Assembly: GCF_007556815.1 (NCBI RefSeq)
Contig: NZ_CP041745.1
Span: 3,759,001-3,823,000 of the forward strand
Direction of reading: 5' to 3'
DNA from: Paraburkholderia megapolitana
Lineage (GTDB): Bacteria > Pseudomonadota > Gammaproteobacteria > Burkholderiales > Burkholderiaceae
Length of the DNA stretch: 64,000 nucleotides
In this document: positions 45,712 through 54,738 of the stretch, one piece after another
Numbering within the stretch: position 1 is the first letter of the stretch
Layout: every line of letters begins with the position of its first letter
Translations under genes and position numbers: made by a program
Notes under the pieces: model-generated
Seen by the model: the letters and a program-made list of their open reading frames with translations, nothing else
Told to the model about the DNA's origin: nothing
The model's database searches: none

Positions 45712-47064
45712 TTACCGATGGCGCCGCATGCGCCACCCGACAATCACAAGAGACACCCCCGACAGCACCGCAGCCGCCAGCACGTAATAGCTCGGTGCGA
45801 GCTTGTCGCCGGTCAAATGGATGAAAGTCTCTACTATTGTCGGTGCGAAGCCGCCGAAGATCGTGACGCCGATGCTGTAGCCGATCGACAGCCCGGTCGA
45901 GCGCACGCGGGTCGGAAAAATCTCAGCGAGCAGCGCTGGCATCGGTCCTGAGTAAGCGGCCTTGAAGATACCGGCCATCGCTTGCAGCAACAATAGCCAG
46001 CCAATGGTCGGGTGACGTTGCAGCAGCGCGAACATCGGATAGATCAGCGTGCCCATTAGCACCGATGTCGTCAGCATGATCCTGATCCGGCCAATGCGGT
46101 CGGACAGCGCGCCCATTACCGGCGACAGCAGGAACTGCAAGCCGCCGTTCAACACCACGACGCCGAACGAAGCCGCGGCCGCCATATGCAGCTGCTTGAC
46201 CGCATACATCGGCATGTAGAGCTGCAGCACGTACACGCCGACCGTCGACTGGGCAACGATGCCGATCGCAAGAATCAGGTTCGCCCACTGGTTGCCGAAC
46301 GAAACCGGATTTTTTTCGGTGGTGTCCTGTGGCGCTGCGGCCCGCTCGCGCTGTGCCGCGACGAACTCGGGCGTCTCGTCCAGATGCGCGCGAATGTAAT
46401 ACCCCACCGGCCCGATCAGCAGACCGAAGATGAACGGGATGCGCCAGCCCCAGCTGGTCAGCGATTCAGGCGACATCCATACCGTCAGCAGCGAGCCGAA
46501 TGCGGCCGCCGTAATCGCCGCGAGACCCTGGCTCGCGAATTGCCAGCTCGCGTAATAGCCTCGACGGGTCGGGCTATGCTCGACCATGAACGCCGTCGCA
46601 CTGCCGAATTCGCCGCCCACCGCAAAGCCTTGCACGAGTCGCGCGAACAGCACGAGAAGCGGTGCCGCGATGCCGATCGACGCATACGACGGCATGACCG
46701 CCATCGCGAACGTGCCGACCATCATCAGCGCGATGGCAAGCGTCAGCGCCGCCTTACGACCCTTTCGGTCGCCATAGATACCGAGCACGACCGCGCCCAA
46801 CGGACGCATCAGGAACGAGATGCCGAAGGTGGCGATCGCGAGCAGAGTGGAGAGCCACTCGTCGTGCAACGGGAAGAACTGCTTCGCGATGATCGCGGCG
46901 AAATAGCCGTAAACGAGGAAATCGAACCATTCGAGGGCATTACCGACCGACGACGAAAACACAATCCGCCGCACCGTGGCTCGCGATAACGGCGCAGATA
47001 GATGCGGCACGGGAGGTACGGAAGATACGGCGGGCGTCGCGGATTGCGGCGTCGAAGGGATCAT
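45712..47064 (-). CDS. MFS transporter, metabolite:H+ symporter subgroup
   Basis: The 450-residue carrier begins with a Ser/Pro-rich cytoplasmic tail, then twelve helices. Typical blocks are SVGNALEWFDFLVYGYFA in helix 1, RPLGAVVLGIYGDRKGRK in the loop after helix 2-3, and LVQGFAVGGEFGSA in helix 4, which mark the shikimate/proline/oxoglutarate symporter subgroup. It imports an organic acid or betaine with protons; the substrate is unassigned. The ATG has a good AGGAG. The gene runs in the same direction as the upstream gamma-glutamyltransferase gene. Confidence 0.93.
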   Translation of the reverse strand: MIPSTPQSATPAVSSVPPVPHLSAPLSRATVRRIVFSSSVGNALEWFDFLVYGYFAAIIAKQFFPLHDEWLSTLLAIATFGISFLMRPLGAVVLGIYGDRKGRKAALTLAIALMMVGTFAMAVMPSYASIGIAAPLLVLFARLVQGFAVGGEFGSATAFMVEHSPTRRGYYASWQFASQGLAAITAAAFGSLLTVWMSPESLTSWGWRIPFIFGLLIGPVGYYIRAHLDETPEFVAAQRERAAAPQDTTEKNPVSFGNQWANLILAIGIVAQSTVGVYVLQLYMPMYAVKQLHMAAAASFGVVVLNGGLQFLLSPVMGALSDRIGRIRIMLTTSVLMGTLIYPMFALLQRHPTIGWLLLLQAMAGIFKAAYSGPMPALLAEIFPTRVRSTGLSIGYSIGVTIFGGFAPTIVETFIHLTGDKLAPSYYVLAAAVLSGVSLVIVGWRMRRHR

Positions 47065-47174
47065 CGGGAGGTCTCCTGCCCGCTCCTGGGTGAGCGGGTC
47101 TGCTTATCCGGTATGGCTATTCCGGCGAACGATGCAAATCGTATATCTGGTTTTCGGGCGGGATCGAACCGTCG

Positions 47175-47209
47175 CGCGGTGCGTCCCGGGGGAACGGGGA
47201 CGCACCGCG
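47175..47209 (-). terminator. Strong hairpin after the gamma-glutamyltransferase gene
   Basis: A perfect 13-bp stem (arms 47175-47187 and 47197-47209, loop of 9 bases) lies between the ggt stop and the MFS start. No T run follows on the minus strand, so it may terminate with Rho or stabilise the mRNA 3' end. Confidence 0.5.
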
Positions 47210-47239
47210 GCGAAAACCGGCCTAATGGTTCATACCGTT

Positions 47240-48877
47240 TCAGAAGCCGGCAGCCAGTCCGTCGCGGCGGCTGTCGCTGGCGGCCACATAGCCGCGTTCC
47301 GGCTCGTTGCGGTCGAGCTTCCAGATGTACTGGCCGGAGCCAAAGTCCATATAGGGATCGTCGACGGACTTGATCGTGTGGCCGAGACCTTCGAGCGCCT
47401 TCGCCGTATCCGCATCGAGCGTCGACTCGACGTCGATCGTGAAGTCGCGGTTGACCTTCCAGCGCGGCGCATCGCAGGCCGCCTGCGGTTGCTGGCCGTA
47501 ATCGAGCATCCGCACGATCGACTGCAGATGGCCTTGCGGCTGCATGTCGCCGCCCATCACGCCGAAACTCATCACCGCCTCCTGGCGGCCGTCGACCTGC
47601 TGCGTCAGGAACGCCGGAATGATCGTGTGGAACGGCCGCTTGCCGCCTTCGACGACATTCGGCGACTTCGGATCCATCGAGAAACCGCAGCCGCGGTTCT
47701 GCAGCGCAATCCCCGTGTCGGGCACGACGACGCCTGAGCCGAAGCCCATGTAGTTCGACTGGATGAAGCTCACCATCATGCCGTTCTCGTCGGCGGCGGA
47801 CATGTAGATCGTCCCGCCGGCCTGCGGCATGCCGAAGTCGAAATGCGTCGCGCGTTTCGGATCGATGAGCTTCGCGCGCGACTTCAGGTAGGCGTCATCG
47901 AGCATCTGTTCGGGCGTCACGTCCATCGAGCGCGGGTCGGCCACATACTGGTAGACATCGGCAAACGCGAGCTTCATCGCTTCGATCTGCAGATGCTGCG
48001 ACTCGATTCTGTCGACGGTCAGCGTATTCATATCGAACTGCTCGAGGATGCCGAGTGCGATCAGCGCCGCAATGCCCTGCCCGTTCGGCGGAATTTCATG
48101 AACGGTATAGCCGCGATAATCCTTGCCGATCGGTTCAACCCAGTCCGCACGATAGCCGCGCAGATCGCCGGTCGTCATCGCACCGCCGCCTTCGCGCGAA
48201 AACGCGGCGATGCGCTCGGCAATCTCGCCTTCGTAGTACGCACGCGGACCTTGTTCGGCGAGCAGGCGCAAGGTCTTCGCGTGGCCGGGCAAGCGCACCA
48301 GTTCGCTGACTTCAGGCGCGCGGCCGCGCGGCATGAAGGTCTGCGCGAAACCGGGTTGGTCCTTCAGATCGGGGATGGCCGCTGCCCATTTGTAAGCAAC
48401 GATGCTCGCCACCGCATGACCGCGCTCGGCGATTTCGATGGCCGGCTCCATCAGGTCGGCAAACGGCAGCGAGCCGAATTTCTCGTGCAGCGCTTCCCAG
48501 CCCGCGATCACACCCGGCACCGTGACGGTGTCCCAGCCGCGCTTTGGCTGCTTCGCGAGGCCGCCTTCTTCGCCGTATTTACGCTTGAAGTAGTCGACGT
48601 TCCACGCCGCCGGCGACACACCCGATGCGTTCAACCCATGCAGCTTCTTGCCGTCCCACACGAGCGCAAACGCATCGCCGCCCAGGCCGCACGACACCGG
48701 TTCGACGACCGTGATCGCCGCCGCAGCGGCAATCGCTGCGTCGACCGCGTTGCCGCCCTTCCAGAGCATCCGTAACCCGGCCTGGGCCGCGAGCGGGTGC
48801 GAAGTCGAAACGATATTGCGCGCGAATACGGGCAGACGCGGCGTCGGATACGGGTTTTGCCAGTTGAAGCGGGTCAT
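47240..48877 (-). CDS. ggt: Gamma-glutamyltransferase family protein
   Basis: The 545-residue N-terminal-nucleophile enzyme has the propeptide cleavage site in AGGTIYMSAADENG, with Thr356 as the predicted nucleophile that splits the chain in two. Other blocks are LGGDAFALVWDGK near the start and SNYMGFGSGVV, GCGFSMDP and KRPFHTIIPAF after the cleavage site. These enzymes hydrolyse or transfer gamma-glutamyl groups. No signal peptide is visible, unlike the periplasmic E. coli enzyme, so a cytoplasmic role (for example in gamma-glutamyl amine use) is possible. The motif THYS is replaced by TIYM, which often marks the non-glutathione branch. Confidence 0.9.
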   Translation of the reverse strand: MTRFNWQNPYPTPRLPVFARNIVSTSHPLAAQAGLRMLWKGGNAVDAAIAAAAAITVVEPVSCGLGGDAFALVWDGKKLHGLNASGVSPAAWNVDYFKRKYGEEGGLAKQPKRGWDTVTVPGVIAGWEALHEKFGSLPFADLMEPAIEIAERGHAVASIVAYKWAAAIPDLKDQPGFAQTFMPRGRAPEVSELVRLPGHAKTLRLLAEQGPRAYYEGEIAERIAAFSREGGGAMTTGDLRGYRADWVEPIGKDYRGYTVHEIPPNGQGIAALIALGILEQFDMNTLTVDRIESQHLQIEAMKLAFADVYQYVADPRSMDVTPEQMLDDAYLKSRAKLIDPKRATHFDFGMPQAGGTIYMSAADENGMMVSFIQSNYMGFGSGVVVPDTGIALQNRGCGFSMDPKSPNVVEGGKRPFHTIIPAFLTQQVDGRQEAVMSFGVMGGDMQPQGHLQSIVRMLDYGQQPQAACDAPRWKVNRDFTIDVESTLDADTAKALEGLGHTIKSVDDPYMDFGSGQYIWKLDRNEPERGYVAASDSRRDGLAAGF

Positions 48878-49173
48878 GTCGAAGGCTCTCGGAAAACGCG
48901 GCCCGACCGTATCGCACGGCGGGACCGCTAAAGGAATGCAGAAGCGGAGAACGGAAGATTGCAGCGCGAACCGCCGCTAAAAACAAATTCATTTATCAAA
49001 TGAATAAATGCGCTGGGCATCTGAGTAAGTCGCGCGCGAGGCGGCGGATGTCGCGCAGCTGGGCAGACAACCCGCGGGAAGGTTTTACAATACGCTCACT
49101 TTGCGCTCAAACTTCGCGCTCACTTCGCCAACCCTCGCTCGCGTGCGTGGCACGCGCTGCACACCAGAACGCC

Positions 49174-49953
49174 ATGACCCGAGACCCTCGCCTGACCCTC
49201 AACGCGCGCCAACAGGAACTGCTCGAGTGGGTGCAACGCGACGGCTTCGTCACCGTGGAGGATCTCGCGGCCCATTTCGACGTGACGCCGCAGACGATCC
49301 GGCGCGACGTGAACTGGCTCGCGGATATGAACCTGCTGCGCCGCTATCACGGCGGCGCCAGTCTGCCGACCAGTTCGGAGAACGTCTCGTACACCGCGCG
49401 CCAGCGGATGTTCCACGAAGAGAAACGGCGCATCGCCGCGTTAGTGGCGACTCACATTCCCGACCAGGCGTCGCTGTTCATCAATCTCGGCACCACAACT
49501 GAGGAAGTCGCGCGCGCGCTGAACCGTCATCGCGGGCTGAGAGTGATCACCAACAACCTGAACGTCGCAAGCATGATGAGCGGCTATCCGGACTGCGAGG
49601 TGCTGGTCACGGGCGGGATCGTACGGCCGTGGGACAAGGGGATCGTCGGCGAACTGGCGATCGACTTTATCCGCCAGTTCAAGGTCGATTTCGCGATCAT
49701 CGGCACGTCGAGCATCGAACCCGACGGCACGCTGCGTGACTTCGACACGCGGGAAGTGCGCGTCGCCGAGGCGATCATCGAGCACGCACGCACCGCATTT
49801 CTCACCGCCGATCACTCGAAGTTCGGCCGCCCGGCACTCGTTCGGCAGGGCCATCTGAACCAGATCGATGCGCTGTTCACCGACGCCCCACCGCCCGCCG
49901 AGATGGACGAAACGCTCGCAAGCGCCGGCATCCAGGTCTACGTCGCCACGTAA
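49174..49953 (+). CDS. glpR: DeoR-family glycerol-3-phosphate repressor GlpR
   Basis: The 259-residue repressor has a DeoR helix-turn-helix (FVTVEDLAAHFDVTPQTIRR, about residues 24-43) and the sugar-phosphate sensing domain (LFINLGTTTEEVARAL, GTSSIEPDGTLRDFD). Length and pattern match GlpR, which leaves DNA on binding glycerol 3-phosphate. The glpDKF operon lies 4.8 kb downstream on the same strand, with two palindromic GlpR-like sites before glpD. The gap to it holds only a lectin protein and a lipoprotein. Confidence 0.9.
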   Translation: MTRDPRLTLNARQQELLEWVQRDGFVTVEDLAAHFDVTPQTIRRDVNWLADMNLLRRYHGGASLPTSSENVSYTARQRMFHEEKRRIAALVATHIPDQASLFINLGTTTEEVARALNRHRGLRVITNNLNVASMMSGYPDCEVLVTGGIVRPWDKGIVGELAIDFIRQFKVDFAIIGTSSIEPDGTLRDFDTREVRVAEAIIEHARTAFLTADHSKFGRPALVRQGHLNQIDALFTDAPPPAEMDETLASAGIQVYVAT

Positions 49954-50237
49954 GCTTCGCTGTGCAGCCATGTTGCAGCGCACGCTAAACTTCGAGTGAA
50001 ATCAAGGATTTGGCTGCTCAGCCCGACCGCCGCTCCATATGACAGTTGTCAAATGGAAAATTTTACGGGGCGGGTTTGGCGTTCTCTATTGGGTTGACTA
50101 AACTCCAGTTCCCCGACGCATGTCCGCCCGCTGCGTCGGCGGCATACGCTGCCCTCGCGCATGCATCGCCCCGCGGTTCGCGCCAGCCCCAGGCTGGCTG
50201 TTCTGGTGATACGGGTGCAGTTCACACGGAGAAAACG

Positions 50238-50435
50238 ATGCTGAGTCCGCATGAATTCGCCACACTGTTGCTAGTGAAAGACGCTCCGAATCAGGTCGAG
50301 ATGGAGCGGGATGAACTGGATGCCCTGCTCGAACGACAGCTCGTTCAGCTCGAAAAGCTCGCATCCGGTCTGCGCCAATGGAGTCTCACCGAAACCGGCG
50401 ATACCGCGCTCCGGGCGATCAAACGGTTGTCCTGA
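50238..50435 (+). CDS. Small uncharacterised protein
   Basis: The 65-residue protein (MLSPHEFATLLLVKDAPNQV as the first 20) is acidic and helix-rich, with two short helices before a C-terminal winged-helix-like LTETGDTALRAIKRLS. ACGGAGAAAACG before the ATG gives a plausible ribosome site. I recognise no named family. The tail LTETG looks like the end of a short winged helix. Confidence 0.68.
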   Translation: MLSPHEFATLLLVKDAPNQVEMERDELDALLERQLVQLEKLASGLRQWSLTETGDTALRAIKRLS

Positions 50436-50586
50436 TTCCCCTCCGGCGCGGCTTGATGCCCGCGCCGGGACCCTGCCACGTCGGTTGCGCCGGAATGGAT
50501 CGGCGCGCCGATCCAGCACGCGCAATATGCGTGCTCTGCCTAAACACACCTAAGCGCACCTGAGCGCACCTTAGCCCGGCACCGCC

Positions 50587-53500
50587 TTACCCCGCCGGCT
50601 GACCCGGTGCAGACGGTTGACTGTCTGCGATCAGATTGATCGGCGGCATGATGCCCGCGTCCAGCAATGCCTGATCGAACTGGGCCGCATTCTGCTTCAT
50701 CGGACGGCTCTCCCATTCACCATCGGCCGCTTTCAGCGCACTCGCGACCGCATCGGCCTGCTTCGGCGTCAGCGAATTGAGCCACGCGACCATTTGCGAT
50801 TGCGGCGCCTTCGCGTCGTGGAAATACTGCGTGAGGAACGAGCCGGCGGTCGGTGCATTCGCGTCGAAACTGAACGAATGCTTGGCCAGTTGCGCGGCGA
50901 TGTCGGGTTTCACGCCGATCGCGACGAGATATTGCTGGTCGTTGCCGTCGAACGCATGCGAATGGTTTTCCGCGCTGCCGATGGTGAACACGCCCGCGCC
51001 CGCCAGCATGACCACGGCTCCGATGCCGGTCCAGCCGACCGCGCCCATACCGATGCCGAGTATCGTTTCAACGCCCGCCGCCTCGCCCCCCGCGGCCAGC
51101 AGGAAAGCCGCGTCGCCCGCCACGCTGAGCGTCTCGCCGGCCGCATGCTCGTAGTCGCCCGGTGTTTGCGCGTCGGTAAAATACGTGACCGCGTTAGCCG
51201 CGTCGATGCCGAGATAAGCGAGGTCCGCCGTATCGCGAAACGCGCCACCGGCCGCGACTTTTAGCGCCTTCTTCGCACCATCCGATATGCTCATGCCGTC
51301 GACGGCGCTCGACAACCGGTTGAGGGCTGCCGCGATCGGCGTCTGCCCGGAACCGGGACGCACGGTCGCGAGCGCGCCGCTGTTGGGCAGCACGGCAGCC
51401 ATCGACTGCGACAGACCGAACAGATCGTGCTGCGCGGCGTACGTGCCGTCCTCGATGATGTTCGCGACGGTGTGCGGTTCCGTGCTGATGTTGTCGAGAC
51501 AGAATGCCCCGTTCTGCAGGAACAGATAGCCGCTGACGCCCTTGTTGACGCGCTCGAGGATAGTGTTGAAATTCTTGCCGTCCGAGCTCAGCAACAGATT
51601 CTTCACCGGGTCGGGCAGCTTGTCGCGCAGGCCGAATTTGGCGAGGCTCGCCGGCATCGTCGACGGGTCCTGGACTAACAGCGCCTTCAGCGATTGATAG
51701 ATCACGTTGCGCGACGAACGCTGGAACCACAGCGTATTCGTGACCGTCGTATTGCGCGTGGTCGAATTGCCCGCTTGCGCAGCACCGGCGAACGTCGGCA
51801 CGGCGTCGAGCGCGCGCATGACGCTCGGCGTGGCCTGCACCGCGCCCGGCGTGACGTCGCGCGGCGCGTCGTGATTGAAACCGGCCACGCCGTTCAGGTC
51901 CGGCGAGTAAGCCGCGACCGCCATCTGCATGCTGTTGTATTGCTCCTGCTGCGCGAGTTCCTGCAGACCATCGGCATTGAGCTTCTTCGCGTCGGCCGGA
52001 TTGTCGGCGAGCAGCTTCTGGATAGCCGCCTGCTGCTCGGCTGCCGTGCTGTCGCCGCCCCAGTCCTGCAACGGCACGCCGATGAACTGCGCGTCCTGCG
52101 CGGTCTGGCTGTTGAGGTTTTTCACCGAACTGGAGAACGCGTCGATACCAGCGCGCGCAGCATCGACCGCCACCCCCTGCGTCGCCGTATCGTTGCTCAG
52201 CGTCGCCTTCGCCGCGACGGCCAGCGCGAGCGATACGTTGCCCTGCGCCGCGCCGTTTTCGAGCACCTTGAACAGCACCGGCGGGTCGCCAATCAATTGC
52301 GGCGTGTTCTGCATGCTGCCCGATGCGTCGATCACGTCGGCGGCGATCTGATCCACCGCCGCCTTGCCCATGCCGGGATGCCCCTGATCGCTCTCCACCG
52401 CGTGCTGACAGGCAGCGGAGAGATCGTCGGTGATGGAGATCGAATCCGGATCGCTCCACTGAATGCCGTCGAGGCTCTTCTTGACGACCGCCTGAATGCG
52501 CGGATCCGACATGATTTGCCCCACCTGCCCGGGCGTCATGGTCTGCGGATCGGTCATCTGGTTCAGCGCTTTCATCGCCGCGGCCGCGCCGCCCTTGTTG
52601 TAAGCGTCCTGAACCGTCTTGACCGGATTGTCGATCAGCACCTGCTGCTGGGCGTTCTTGATGCCCTGCTCGACCGCTTTCGCGAACTGCGGATTGCCGC
52701 CTGCGTAAGTGAGGTAGACACCGCCGCGCGCAGAAATATCGCCGACCGCCGCATCGCCCTGATCCTTGCCGACGAACGCGACGATCTGCTGCTGCGTGAG
52801 GCTCTGCACCTGCGACCAGTTGCCCGCGGCGGCGGCCTTGTCGATTGCGCCGAGCTGATCGGGTGTGCGGCCCTGGGCGTTGAGATCGGCCGCGTATCTG
52901 GCAACTGCGGCATCCACCGCCGTACTCAGCGTCGGATCGTTCGGCGCGCGCTGCTTGATCGAGTTTGCCAGTTGCGTCAGGTCCGGCACGGCCTGCTGCG
53001 TACCCGCGTAGTCGAACTCCGTGTAGATCGTCGCGGTAAGTTGCTGCTCGTCGGTGGTCTTTTTGGCCGGGTCTGGTTCGTGTTCGGCCGCGTAGAGTTG
53101 CTGGCGCTCCTGCTCCAGCATGCCGAGCCGCGTCGAGTCGAGCACGGTCACGGTCTTGCCGTCCGAGATGTAGTAGACCGCGTTGCTGGGATTCGCCGGC
53201 CGGTTGCCGAATGGCTGCCGGTCGAGATACGGCGTGGCCGCGAGATTCTTGTTCAGCAGCGGCGTGGCGTCGACGAGATCCTTGCCGTCGAACACGTGAC
53301 TCTTTTGCAGCACGGTCCACGCCGATTCGCCGTTGGTGAGCGTGTATTGCTGTTCGCCGAGAGGCGGCAGGCCCGGTGCGAAGAGCCCGACCGTCGCAGG
53401 CGGTTGCACCTCGGTAGTCGGTGCCGTGCCGGGGTCGGGCGTATCGACCGTCATGGCCGCCGTACCGGAACTCCACGCACTTGCCGGCGGTGCCTTGTCG

Positions 53501-54003
53501 CCTTTCGCGTTCGCCTTGTAGATGACCGCGTTACCGTCGTTCTGAACCATCAGGCTCGCGCCGGGCGAGCCGTTCGTCTTGCTGACCCAGACCGGTTGCG
53601 TGCCCTTGAGGATGACGAGGTTGCCGTCCTTCTGCATGACCGCCGACTGCGCGCCACTGCCCGCCGTGCCGGACGACCACAGCGCCTTGTGGTTCGCCAG
53701 ATCGTAAAGGACCAGATTACCGTCCTGCTGCATCTTCAGTTCGTACTGGCCGTTCGCGGAGCGGATGTCCTGGCCCGCTTTGAGCGTCGTGCCCGCGGCC
53801 AGCTGGCCGGCGATGGTGCCCGGCGGCTGGCTCGGTGGATTGGAGGGCGGCGTCGCGGGCGCGGACGGCGCCGCTGCCGCTGGGGCGGGGCTCGCAGATG
53901 GCGATGGTTTCTGGCCCGGTGGTAGCGGCACAGGTCCCGGCGAAGGCTGCGGCGGCGTCGGCAGGCCGACGGAGGACGAGAAGGGATAGAAACCGACTGA
54001 CAT
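50587..54003 (-). CDS. Large protein with N-terminal bulb-type lectin domain
   Basis: The 1138-residue protein starts with a 60-residue Pro/Ser/Ala-rich tail, then a mannose-lectin type (bulb lectin) domain with three carbohydrate-site motifs of the QxDGNxVxY kind (residues 93-100, 124-131 and 154-162; the middle one is degenerate). A LysM-like stretch (YTLTNGESAWTVLQKSHVFDG) follows, then about 800 residues of Ala/Gln/Asp-rich, mostly helical sequence. Near the C-terminus is a 45-residue hydrophobic segment (about 965-1009). There is no signal peptide, so export, if any, would need a dedicated secretion system. The function is unknown; an effector or surface-attachment role is possible. Confidence 0.85.
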   Translation of the reverse strand: MSVGFYPFSSSVGLPTPPQPSPGPVPLPPGQKPSPSASPAPAAAAPSAPATPPSNPPSQPPGTIAGQLAAGTTLKAGQDIRSANGQYELKMQQDGNLVLYDLANHKALWSSGTAGSGAQSAVMQKDGNLVILKGTQPVWVSKTNGSPGASLMVQNDGNAVIYKANAKGDKAPPASAWSSGTAAMTVDTPDPGTAPTTEVQPPATVGLFAPGLPPLGEQQYTLTNGESAWTVLQKSHVFDGKDLVDATPLLNKNLAATPYLDRQPFGNRPANPSNAVYYISDGKTVTVLDSTRLGMLEQERQQLYAAEHEPDPAKKTTDEQQLTATIYTEFDYAGTQQAVPDLTQLANSIKQRAPNDPTLSTAVDAAVARYAADLNAQGRTPDQLGAIDKAAAAGNWSQVQSLTQQQIVAFVGKDQGDAAVGDISARGGVYLTYAGGNPQFAKAVEQGIKNAQQQVLIDNPVKTVQDAYNKGGAAAAMKALNQMTDPQTMTPGQVGQIMSDPRIQAVVKKSLDGIQWSDPDSISITDDLSAACQHAVESDQGHPGMGKAAVDQIAADVIDASGSMQNTPQLIGDPPVLFKVLENGAAQGNVSLALAVAAKATLSNDTATQGVAVDAARAGIDAFSSSVKNLNSQTAQDAQFIGVPLQDWGGDSTAAEQQAAIQKLLADNPADAKKLNADGLQELAQQEQYNSMQMAVAAYSPDLNGVAGFNHDAPRDVTPGAVQATPSVMRALDAVPTFAGAAQAGNSTTRNTTVTNTLWFQRSSRNVIYQSLKALLVQDPSTMPASLAKFGLRDKLPDPVKNLLLSSDGKNFNTILERVNKGVSGYLFLQNGAFCLDNISTEPHTVANIIEDGTYAAQHDLFGLSQSMAAVLPNSGALATVRPGSGQTPIAAALNRLSSAVDGMSISDGAKKALKVAAGGAFRDTADLAYLGIDAANAVTYFTDAQTPGDYEHAAGETLSVAGDAAFLLAAGGEAAGVETILGIGMGAVGWTGIGAVVMLAGAGVFTIGSAENHSHAFDGNDQQYLVAIGVKPDIAAQLAKHSFSFDANAPTAGSFLTQYFHDAKAPQSQMVAWLNSLTPKQADAVASALKAADGEWESRPMKQNAAQFDQALLDAGIMPPINLIADSQPSAPGQPAG

Positions 54004-54176
54004 GCAGACCTCTCCCAGAACACGTTGAACACGTGCGCCCGCTCAGGCGACCTCTAGTTATAGCGGTGCAAGGGGGAAAGCTTGAGGCCTGCGTTTCGTA
54101 GCCCTACCGTGAAAAGGCGGCGCGATATGCGGATGGACTACCCGTCTCGCGCGCGAAGTGGAAAGCGCGTCAATCT

Positions 54177-54551
54177 TCAGCCGCTACGCAAGGTGGGATC
54201 GACGGCCGCCCGCCAGCTCAACGCCTTCACCCGTTGATCGAGCAGGAACGCGACCCACTGGTTGCGCGCCTGCGGGTCGCTGCTCGCGCCAAGCGTGGCG
54301 TAGTGCTGCGCCAGCGTAGTCTGGAAGCCGCAGAACCCGTCCTTCGATAACCCGCCATGACGGCTCGCCACATAAGCATCGAACACCGTCGAATACACGC
54401 CCTGCGCGTCGCTGCCGTAGTCCACGCTCTGGGTGCCGCACATCTGCTGAAGCGCCGCGAATGAAGGCGCGCCCCATGTCCCGCCGAGCTGCGGCGTCCC
54501 CACACATCCCGCGACCAGCGCCGCGGCGCCGATCATCCAGATTCCACGCAT
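54177..54551 (-). CDS. Small lipoprotein, unknown function
   Basis: The 124-residue protein has a short lipoprotein signal (MIGAAALVAGCVG, lipidated Cys about residue 16) and a mature part with cysteines in LQQMCGTQS and DGFCGFQTT that could pair. Frame choice is supported by the lipobox; a second open frame over the same bases is Arg-rich and rejected. It lies 173 bases upstream of the lectin gene on the same strand. Confidence 0.72.
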   Translation of the reverse strand: MRGIWMIGAAALVAGCVGTPQLGGTWGAPSFAALQQMCGTQSVDYGSDAQGVYSTVFDAYVASRHGGLSKDGFCGFQTTLAQHYATLGASSDPQARNQWVAFLLDQRVKALSWRAAVDPTLRSG

Positions 54552-54667
54552 GATTCACCTCAAGAAAGCTGCTGCCGAGAGTATCGTCCGCGGCAACCGG
54601 TTGCGCCAGTCACCAGACTTCCCCGATTCTCCAGATGAACTTTACTTTTTCGAATTTGTTCATTAAA

Positions 54668-54698
54668 GTTCGAAAACGAACACTATCGGTTCGATAGT
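54668..54698 (+). promoter_or_regulatory. Two abutting palindromes, GlpR operator candidate
   Basis: GTTCG-AAAA-CGAAC (54668-54681) is an inverted repeat close to the E. coli GlpR consensus core (TTCG around CGAA). Directly next to it, ACTATCG-gtt-CGATAGT (54682-54698) is a second inverted repeat with 7-bp arms. They end 40 bases before the glpD start, a position where a repressor would block transcription. Confidence 0.8.
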
Positions 54699-54738
54699 TT
54701 TTCCTTCATGTTTCCTTTATGGACTGGGAGCACAGCCG

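Noticed and set aside
51694..53925. Very long plus-strand open frame opposite the lectin gene
   Set aside because: It is Arg/His/Leu-rich antisense of the 1138-residue gene, a usual result of high GC content, and has no motif or ribosome site.
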